In this document: positions 1-4,758 of the stretch, in pieces | Layout: the number at the start of each line of letters is the position of its first letter | Numbering within the stretch: the stretch's first letter is position 1 | Origin: JAVXTH01 sp036642795 | GTDB taxonomy: Bacteria > Bacillota_I > Bacilli_A > Erysipelotrichales > Erysipelotrichaceae | Direction of reading: 5' to 3' | Length of the DNA stretch: 6,194 nt | NCBI GenBank assembly: GCA_036642795.1 | Contig: JAVXTH010000053.1 | Span: 1 to 6,194, forward strand | Notes under the pieces: generated by a model | Seen by the model: only the letters and a program-made list of their open reading frames with translations | Databases searched by the model: none | Told to the model about the DNA's origin: nothing | Position numbers and translations under genes: made by a program

Positions 1-1861
1 TATGGGAAATAATTATGTAGGTAGTGAACATATCTTATTGGCAATCATGAAGGATTCAACGACCATGCTTTCTAAAATGCTGATTCAACAAGATGTTTTC
101 TATCTTCAATTAAAAGAAGATCTAATGGTACTGTTTGGTTTAAAAGATAAAGATATTAAAGAAATATCATTGACTCAAGTAGTTGAGGATATATTACAGC
201 GCGCATCAATCCTTGCTTCAGCGCGTAAACAAAAGCAGATTGATATCGATGTTTTGAGTTATGCCTTACTACAAAGCGAGAATTGTGTCGCAACGGAAAT
301 ATTGGCACGCTATGATTTAAATGTAAATGAGCTTCTGCATGCATTAAATCCAGAAACCTGTCATGAATTGGATCAGTTTAGTGAACTACGTAATTTAAAT
401 AATATAGGAAATAACGCCATTGTAGGTCGTGATAAAGAAATTGATTTAATGATTTCAATTCTTTCAAGAAAAGAAAAAGCTAATCCTTTGTTAATCGGAG
501 ATCCTGGAGTTGGAAAAACGGCACTTGTGGAAAAGCTAGCGAATATGTTGGTGAATCACGAAATACCTTCTTTAGATCAAGCGATTATTTATGAACTACA
601 TTTAAATACATTAGTTGCAGGGACGAAATATCGTGGCGACTTTGAAGAAAAATTACAGAACTTAATTAAAGTATTAAAAAAATATCCCCAAGTGATACTC
701 TTTGTGGATGAAATTCATCAAATGATTGGTGCTGGTAAATCAGAAGGAAGCATCGATGTATCATCGGTATTAAAACCATATTTAGCACGTGGCGAAATAA
801 AATGTATTGGAGCGACCACAATTGAAGAATACGAAAAATTCATTGAGAAAGATCGAGCTCTTGAACGGCGCTTTCAAGTGGTGAAAATCAAAGAACCAAC
901 CAAACAGATAACGACAACGATGTTACAAGCTAAATTAAGTGAATATAGTAAGTTTCATCATGTGGAAATAGCTGCATCTTTAGTTGAAGAAATAGTCGAT
1001 TACTGTGATTATTTTATGCCGAATCGAAAGTTTCCAGATAAGGCCATTGATGTGTTAGATTTAGCTTGTGTTTTCACAAAGCGAAAGCACCAACAACAAG
1101 TAAATCGGGAAATGGTTAAAGATGTTATTGAACAATTGACGAATATCCCAATATCGAGTAAGAACCGTTTACTTTATTTAAAATCGATCTTATCGCAAAG
1201 ATTGGTTCATCAAGAAGAAGCAATTGAAAAATTAATCCAACAAGTATCATGGATGGAACAAGGTGTGTTATCTTCAAGACCTTTAGGTGTGTGGTTGTTT
1301 TTAGGAAATCAAGGAGTAGGTAAAACAACCTTAATTGAGCAGTTTAACTTAGCCTATTTTAATCAAGAAGAAACCATTGAATGGGATGTATCTTCAGCTG
1401 CTTCATTAAAAACATGTTTTCTAAAACTAAAAAGAAATCCTTATTCAATCTTATCTATTTTAAATATTCAAGAAGCAAAAGCAAGTGTCCTTCAAGCTTT
1501 AAAACAAGCAATTGAAAAAGGATATGTGGAAGTAAATAATATTAAAATAGATTTAAGGCATTGTATTATGATTATTCAAGGAGCTTTTACTTATCGAGAA
1601 AAGACTTCACTTCGTTTTAATGAACAAAGTGGATGGATTAGCCATGTCACGAAGGAACTAGGGCAAGAGATGATGAATGTATTTGATGAAGTATTTATTT
1701 TTAATGAATTAAAAATGGAACATAAACAATTAGTGATGAAACAAATATTAAATACTTGGCATCAAGAAGTGGACGATGAAGAAATAGGTAAAGCGATTAA
1801 TTCATCCACTTCCTTACAAGAAGCGACAAAGAAATTAAAGTATAAAATTGTCGCTTTATAA
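1..1861 (+). CDS. Hsp100/Clp AAA+ unfoldase subunit, ClpC/ClpA type, 5'-truncated, degenerate second ATPase domain
   Basis: This is a cytosolic ATP-driven protein unfoldase of the ClpC/ClpA family, which normally feeds substrates to ClpP. The reading frame starts at base 2. The Met there aligns inside the first Clp-N repeat (YVGSEHILLAI resembles ClpC NIGTEHILLGL), so about 26 residues and the true start lie upstream. In window residue numbers, Clp-N repeats span about 1-50 and 58-115. D1 has Walker A GDPGVGKT (166-173), pore loop KYRG (209-212), Walker B ILFVDE (232-237), GATT (270-273) and Arg finger RR (289-290). D2 has Walker A GNQGVGKT (435-442), but Walker B reads SILSILN (482-488), without Asp-Glu. 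The pore-loop region, sensor 1, Arg finger and sensor 2 are also lost. No ClpC-type middle domain lies between D1 and D2. The estimated full length is about 645 residues, against roughly 810 for Bacillus ClpC. The family is certain. Calling it clpC or clpA is not safe, and ClpP partnership is open. The stop is TAA. Confidence 0.93.
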   Translation, partial: MGNNYVGSEHILLAIMKDSTTMLSKMLIQQDVFYLQLKEDLMVLFGLKDKDIKEISLTQVVEDILQRASILASARKQKQIDIDVLSYALLQSENCVATEILARYDLNVNELLHALNPETCHELDQFSELRNLNNIGNNAIVGRDKEIDLMISILSRKEKANPLLIGDPGVGKTALVEKLANMLVNHEIPSLDQAIIYELHLNTLVAGTKYRGDFEEKLQNLIKVLKKYPQVILFVDEIHQMIGAGKSEGSIDVSSVLKPYLARGEIKCIGATTIEEYEKFIEKDRALERRFQVVKIKEPTKQITTTMLQAKLSEYSKFHHVEIAASLVEEIVDYCDYFMPNRKFPDKAIDVLDLACVFTKRKHQQQVNREMVKDVIEQLTNIPISSKNRLLYLKSILSQRLVHQEEAIEKLIQQVSWMEQGVLSSRPLGVWLFLGNQGVGKTTLIEQFNLAYFNQEETIEWDVSSAASLKTCFLKLKRNPYSILSILNIQEAKASVLQALKQAIEKGYVEVNNIKIDLRHCIMIIQGAFTYREKTSLRFNEQSGWISHVTKELGQEMMNVFDEVFIFNELKMEHKQLVMKQILNTWHQEVDDEEIGKAINSSTSLQEATKKLKYKIVAL

Positions 1862-1883
1862 ATAAGAAGCAAAGCTTTTTCAC

Positions 1884-1912
1884 TTTCACTATTCTACCTT
1901 TGATAGTATACT
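1884..1912 (+). promoter_or_regulatory. Possible weak sigma-A promoter for ispD
   Basis: A -10-like TATACT (1907-1912) lies 17 bp after TTTCAC (1884-1889), a poor -35. An alternative is an extended -10, TG-A-TAGTAT, at 1901-1909. The -10 sits inside a perfect 12-bp palindrome (1903-1914). There is no strong terminator between the clp gene and ispD, so ispD may also be read from upstream. Confidence 0.4.
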
Positions 1913-1926
1913 ATACGTAAACAAGT

Positions 1927-1934
1927 AAGGAAGG
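1927..1934 (+). promoter_or_regulatory. Ribosome binding site that decides the ispD start
   Basis: AAGGAAGG ends 1 base before the ATG at 1936 but 7 bases before the ATG at 1942. Only the second spacing suits initiation, so 1942 is preferred. This also matches where IspD proteins usually begin, a few residues before the nucleotide-binding loop. Confidence 0.75.
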
Positions 1935-1941
1935 TATGGAT

Positions 1942-2583
1942 ATGAACTATGCGACTTTAATAATGGCAGCAGGTAGTGGGACAAGAGTCAATTTAGGGTA
2001 TAATAAATTGTTGTATCAATTGGAAAGTGGAAAAACAATTCTTGAAACAACAGTCCAACTATTCCTGGAGGATGAACGTTGTAAACAAATTGTCATTGTC
2101 GTATCAAATCATGATTGTCAAACAATGCAAGCTTTATTTCATCATCCTAAAATTAGTTATGTTATCGGTGGAGAGCAACGCCAAGATAGTGTTTATAATG
2201 GATTGAAAGTAGTAAAGGAAGATTATGTGTTGATTCATGATGGTGCTCGTCCGTATTTAGAGATGGAGGATGTAAATCAGTTATTAAATACTTTGATTGA
2301 TGTTCCAGCATGTTTGTTAATGGTTGATGTGAAAGATACCATTAAGGTAGTCAAAGATGGTTTTGTAGAGAAAACACTCGTTCGAAGTGAATTAAAACAA
2401 GCACAAACACCACAAGCATTTCAAATTGACTGTATAAAAAAAGCTTATGAAAAAGCAAAAGCACAAGGAATTATCGCAACCGATGATGCGCAAATCGTTG
2501 AATTATGCGGTGATGTGAAAGTGAAAGCAGTCAATGGAAGTTATAAAAATCTTAAAGTGACAACCAAAGAAGATTTAGTTTAG
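1942..2583 (+). CDS. ispD: 2-C-methyl-D-erythritol 4-phosphate cytidylyltransferase
   Basis: IspD joins CTP to 2-C-methyl-D-erythritol 4-phosphate, giving CDP-methylerythritol and pyrophosphate, the third step of the MEP isoprenoid pathway in the cytosol. The 213-residue product starts MNYATLIMAAGSGTR. The CTP-binding loop is AAGSGTR (9-15), with catalytic-type R15 and K22. GGEQRQDS (77-84), HDGARP (99-104), VKDTIK (130-135), TPQAF (156-160), ATDDA (179-183) and LKVTTKEDL (204-212) are all family signatures. R148 and K205 match the family's substrate-binding Arg and Lys. The protein ends right after the KEDL motif, so it lacks the 10-15 residue tail seen in E. coli IspD, but all active-site elements are present. 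No ispF follows, although it often does in Bacillota. The start is chosen from RBS spacing. The alternative ATG at 1936 would add two residues. Confidence 0.95.
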   Translation: MNYATLIMAAGSGTRVNLGYNKLLYQLESGKTILETTVQLFLEDERCKQIVIVVSNHDCQTMQALFHHPKISYVIGGEQRQDSVYNGLKVVKEDYVLIHDGARPYLEMEDVNQLLNTLIDVPACLLMVDVKDTIKVVKDGFVEKTLVRSELKQAQTPQAFQIDCIKKAYEKAKAQGIIATDDAQIVELCGDVKVKAVNGSYKNLKVTTKEDLV

Positions 2584-2625
2584 ATGGAAGAATAGATCAA
2601 CTGTGATCAATTGCTTAAAATAAAC

Positions 2626-2647
2626 ATTTACACACTTAGTTGTAAAT
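2626..2647 (+). repeat. Inverted repeat ATTTACA-N8-TGTAAAT over the rpsF promoter
   Basis: ATTTACA (2626-2632) and TGTAAAT (2641-2647) are perfect inverted arms with an 8-base centre. The left arm covers the -35 hexamer, and the right arm runs into the TG of the extended -10. This is where a repressor would block RNA polymerase. It could also be a by-product of promoter constraint in AT-rich DNA. I do not recognise the operator family. Confidence 0.45.
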
Positions 2648-2655
2648 GATATAAT
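2627..2655 (+). promoter_or_regulatory. Strong sigma-A promoter for rpsF-ssb-rpsR
   Basis: The -35 TTTACA (2627-2632) and a perfect -10 TATAAT (2650-2655) are separated by 17 bp. A TG one base upstream of the -10 (2647-2648) makes it an extended -10. Transcription should start near 2661-2663, leaving a leader of about 70 nt before the rpsF start. This is the best promoter in the window and suits a ribosomal-protein operon. Confidence 0.88.
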
Positions 2656-2663
2656 CAATAAAC

Positions 2664-2722
2664 GGGTAGATTAAATCTACTCCTTGCTCTATCTTGAATA
2701 GGGCCAATAGACCATAAGGAGG
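2664..2722 (+). promoter_or_regulatory. Structured rpsF leader with an anti-Shine-Dalgarno segment, possible translational switch
   Basis: Hairpin 1 is GTAGAT (2666-2671) with ATCTAC (2675-2680), extended by G-U and G-C pairs to 2664-2682. Hairpin 2 is GCTCTAT (2686-2692) with ATAGGGC (2698-2704), loop CTTGA. The segment CTCCTT (2680-2685) is fully complementary to AAGGAG (2716-2721), the core of the rpsF ribosome binding site. That stem would stack directly under hairpin 2 and leave an 11-base one-sided bulge (2705-2715). Its first three bases are also used by hairpin 1, so the two folds compete. Bacterial rpsF leaders are known to be bound by the S6:S18 complex through a bulged hairpin with a conserved CCG. 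No CCG occurs in this leader, so identity with that motif is unproven. Confidence 0.55.
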
Positions 2723-2730
2723 TGTACGAT

Positions 2731-3024
2731 ATGAAGAAATATGAAATCATGTACATCGTGAAGGCTGATTTAGATGATGCGAAACGTCAAGAAGTAATGG
2801 ACGGTATGCACAAAATCATCACTGATCACAACGGAACCATCGATAAAATCGATGAGTGGGGTGTGAAAGAATTCGCGTATGAGATTAACCACATGACTAA
2901 AGGTTACTATGTTGTTATCAACATTAGTGCCGGAAACGAAGCAATCGCTGAATTCGAACGTTTAGTTCGCATCAATCAAAGCGTAATTCGTCATTTAACA
3001 ATTAAACTTGAAGGTGAAGAGTAA
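2731..3024 (+). CDS. rpsF: 30S ribosomal protein S6
   Basis: S6 is a small-subunit platform protein that binds 16S rRNA together with S18. The 97-residue product MKKYEIMYIVKADLDDAKRQ... has the single S6 alpha/beta domain. It carries the typical stretch WGVKEFAYEINHMTKGYYVV (43-62) and a C-terminal INQSVIRHLTIKL segment. Its length is normal for the family. The start at ATG 2731 is set by AAGGAGG at 2716-2722, 8 bases upstream. An in-frame GTG at 2722 overlaps that site and is unlikely. Codons are richer in C-ending forms (ATC, AAC, TAC) than in the flanking genes, as expected for a highly expressed gene. It is first in an operon with ssb and rpsR, and its leader may be autoregulated. Confidence 0.97.
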   Translation: MKKYEIMYIVKADLDDAKRQEVMDGMHKIITDHNGTIDKIDEWGVKEFAYEINHMTKGYYVVINISAGNEAIAEFERLVRINQSVIRHLTIKLEGEE

Positions 3025-3045
3025 TTTAGAAAGGATGGGTGTGAT

Positions 3046-3519
3046 ATGATCAATCGTGTTATTTTAATTGGGCGTTTAACAAAAGATCCAGTTATGAGAA
3101 AAACGCAGTCAGGAACATCTGTTGTTTCCTTTACCCTTGCCGTGGATCGTCGTGTGAAAACACAAGATCAAAGCGCTGATTTTATTAACTGCGTTGCTTG
3201 GAATAAGACCGCAGAATTAATAACTCAGTATTTACACAAAGGATCACAAACTGCAGTAGAAGGAAGAATCCAGACACGTAGTTATGATGATCAAACCGGT
3301 AGAAAAGTATATGTTACGGAAGTGGTAGCTGATTCAGTACAGTTCCTTGATTCTAAAAATGCTTCACAAGGTGCTAGTACCCAAGTCCAAGAAGACCATG
3401 CTTATACAAATGATAGTGGCTATGTGAGTGATTCTAATCCAGATGCTGCATCATCCTATACAAGTGATTTCTCTTCAAGTGACACATTAGATATCGCCAG
3501 TGACGATCTACCATTTTAA
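3046..3519 (+). CDS. ssb: Single-stranded DNA-binding protein
   Basis: SSB coats and protects single-stranded DNA during replication, recombination and repair, and recruits partner proteins through its C-terminal tip. The 157-residue product opens MINRVILIGRLTKDPVMRKT. The OB-fold covers about residues 1-103, including FINCVAWNKTAELI (47-60) with W52, and VEGRIQTRSYDDQTGRKVY (71-89). A flexible Ser/Thr/Asp-rich linker follows (about 104-148). The protein ends in the acidic tip DIASDDLPF, with the canonical D-D-x-P-F pattern. AAGGATGGG (3031-3039) lies 6 bases before the ATG. It is the middle gene of the widespread rpsF-ssb-rpsR operon, 21 bases after rpsF. Its placement and intact tip indicate the housekeeping SSB rather than a mobile-element copy. 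Confidence 0.97.
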   Translation: MINRVILIGRLTKDPVMRKTQSGTSVVSFTLAVDRRVKTQDQSADFINCVAWNKTAELITQYLHKGSQTAVEGRIQTRSYDDQTGRKVYVTEVVADSVQFLDSKNASQGASTQVQEDHAYTNDSGYVSDSNPDAASSYTSDFSSSDTLDIASDDLPF

Positions 3520-3542
3520 TCTTTAGAAAGGAGATCAAAACA

Positions 3543-3773
3543 ATGGCATTTAAAAAACAACGTATGGGTCGTAAAAAGGTTTGTTACTTTACAAAAAACC
3601 ATATTGAATCAATCGACTATAAGGATATAGAATTATTGAAACGCTTTATTTCAGCAAATGGGAAAATTATTCCAAGACGTGTAACAGGTACACGTGCTAA
3701 ATATCAGCGTATGTTGGCTACCGCTATTAAACGCGCTCGCCAAATGGCTTTATTACCTTACGTAAGCGAATAA
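3543..3773 (+). CDS. rpsR: 30S ribosomal protein S18
   Basis: S18 sits on the 30S platform and binds as a pair with S6. The 76-residue product is basic and very conserved: KKVCYFTKNHIESIDYKD (11-28), LLKRFISANGKIIPRRVTGT (31-50), then AKYQRMLATAIKRARQMALL (52-71) and the end PYVSE. There is a single Cys (C14), so no zinc-binding Cys set. Compared with Bacillus S18, the Gly/Arg-rich N-terminal tail is a few residues shorter. AAAGGAG (3527-3533) lies 9 bases upstream of the ATG. It is the last gene before the hairpin terminator at 3778-3810. Confidence 0.97.
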   Translation: MAFKKQRMGRKKVCYFTKNHIESIDYKDIELLKRFISANGKIIPRRVTGTRAKYQRMLATAIKRARQMALLPYVSE

Positions 3774-3777
3774 TTAA

Positions 3778-3810
3778 AAAACCTCCATTCAATAATTGAA
3801 TGGGGGTTTT
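3778..3810 (+). terminator. Intrinsic terminator after rpsR
   Basis: A 15-bp stem (3778-3792 with 3796-3810, one G-U pair at 3784/3804) closes on a TAA loop. The right arm ends GGGGG then TTTT, followed by CATCATT, so the U-run is short. On the opposite strand the same hairpin is followed by a longer T-run, so it may work in both directions. It begins 4 bases after the rpsR stop and is only 24 bases from the next start codon. Confidence 0.88.
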
Positions 3811-3834
3811 CATCATTGAAAGGGTTGAGTTAAC

Positions 3835-4758
3835 TTGCATAATAAAGTAAAGAGAATTACCGAAGGAAGCATGATGGTAGCTCTGGTTGGAGTTGCCCTG
3901 TTTTTTAATCGTCAAATGGCTGGATTGCTTGAATTTGCAATTTATTGGATACTAACATTTCCAATTTTAGTCTATACGGTACGCTTTGGAATTAGGGCAG
4001 CCTTAATTCCAGCGGTTTGTATGGTACTGTTAAGTTTTATGATATCACTTCCAACCACGACTTTTTATTTGGCTTCATCGATCATGATTGGTCTTCTATA
4101 TGGATATGGTGTCAATAAAAATTGGTCCAATCAATGGTTACTTATCTCGACTATTATCTTAACTTTATTATCTTATGTTTTCACAACAGTTGTTTTTGCG
4201 GCATTCTTTGGTTATGATATGGGAGAAGATGCGAGAATTGTTGGCGAATTAGTGAAAACATTACATATATATTTACCAGGTGGAATTGATTCATTGATTA
4301 CCACATGGTTAATTGTATCAACCGTCGCCATGTCGGTTCTACAAGGTCTTTGTATTCATTTATTAGCTATATTATTATTAAAAAGGCTACATATCAAGAC
4401 CATTAAAATGAAATCGATGCTTGATTTACGCTTACCAAAATGGGTTGGATATATTTGCATCATCATTTGGCTTCTATTTTTGTCCACAAATGTGTTAAAA
4501 TTAGAGGGTAATCTGAATAGTATAATTTTATCTGCCTACTTTTGTGTTATCGGTGTATCACTTGCTTATGGTAGTATGTGCATACTAAGTTTCATAATAA
4601 TAAGTGGGAAAAGAAAATTAGTCTTTATATTACCGGTTTTAATTATACTGCCAGGAGTCAATGTAGCTGTGATGATTGTCGGTATCTATGATATGATTGT
4701 TGATCTAAAAGGTAAATTGAAAAGAGGGATAATCAATGGAACGATTGGAAAACTTTAA
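3835..4758 (+). CDS. DUF2232 (YybS-like) integral membrane protein
   Basis: This 307-residue polytopic membrane protein has 8-9 hydrophobic segments, at about residues 12-28, 33-50, 55-72, 78-94, 101-123, 152-183, 203-219, 228-256 and 262-286. The N-terminal RITEG (7-11), the length and the closing amphipathic stretch GIYDMIVDLKGKLKRG fit the DUF2232/YybS family, which usually sits just upstream of gdpP. Its molecular function is not established, and I assign none. The start is TTG at 3835, with GAAAGGG (3818-3824) 10 bases upstream. The alternative ATG at 3871 would cut off the conserved RITEG. The last 23 bases overlap the gdpP start in another frame, suggesting coupled translation. No promoter is visible between the terminator and this start. 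Confidence 0.85.
   Translation: MHNKVKRITEGSMMVALVGVALFFNRQMAGLLEFAIYWILTFPILVYTVRFGIRAALIPAVCMVLLSFMISLPTTTFYLASSIMIGLLYGYGVNKNWSNQWLLISTIILTLLSYVFTTVVFAAFFGYDMGEDARIVGELVKTLHIYLPGGIDSLITTWLIVSTVAMSVLQGLCIHLLAILLLKRLHIKTIKMKSMLDLRLPKWVGYICIIIWLLFLSTNVLKLEGNLNSIILSAYFCVIGVSLAYGSMCILSFIIISGKRKLVFILPVLIILPGVNVAVMIVGIYDMIVDLKGKLKRGIINGTIGKL
4724..4728 (+). promoter_or_regulatory. gdpP ribosome binding site inside the DUF2232 gene
   Basis: GAGGG lies 7 bases before the gdpP ATG (4736), within the 3' end of the upstream coding region. This supports the overlapping start and translational coupling between the two membrane proteins. Confidence 0.7.

Noticed and set aside
156..344. Open frame on the minus strand within the clp gene
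   Set aside because: It is antisense to well-conserved Clp-N coding sequence, with no ribosome binding site or recognisable protein.
1125..1328. Open frame on the minus strand within clp D2
   Set aside because: Shadow of the real gene. Its hydrophobic look comes from antisense AT-rich codons. No start signals were seen.
1..1861. Clp gene as a decaying pseudogene
   Set aside because: There is no stop or frameshift. D1 motifs are intact and D2 still aligns throughout, so a diverged functional protein is more likely.
1864..1880. Possible terminator after the clp gene (AAGC-AAA-GCTT followed by Ts)
   Set aside because: The stem has only two G-C pairs plus a G-U, and the T-run is used up in pairing, so it is too weak to call.
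2595..2608. Small inverted repeat GATCA-ACTG-TGATC after ispD, overlapping a GATCAA direct repeat
   Set aside because: A 5-bp stem without a following T-run is neither a convincing terminator nor a clear operator.
3727..3915. Minus-strand open frame across the rpsR end, terminator and DUF2232 start
   Set aside because: It crosses a terminator and two conserved coding ends, and has no family resemblance.
1861..4758. No TGA stop among the six complete gene ends (five TAA, one TAG)
   Set aside because: Six genes are too few to suggest reassignment, and Trp is encoded by TGG throughout.
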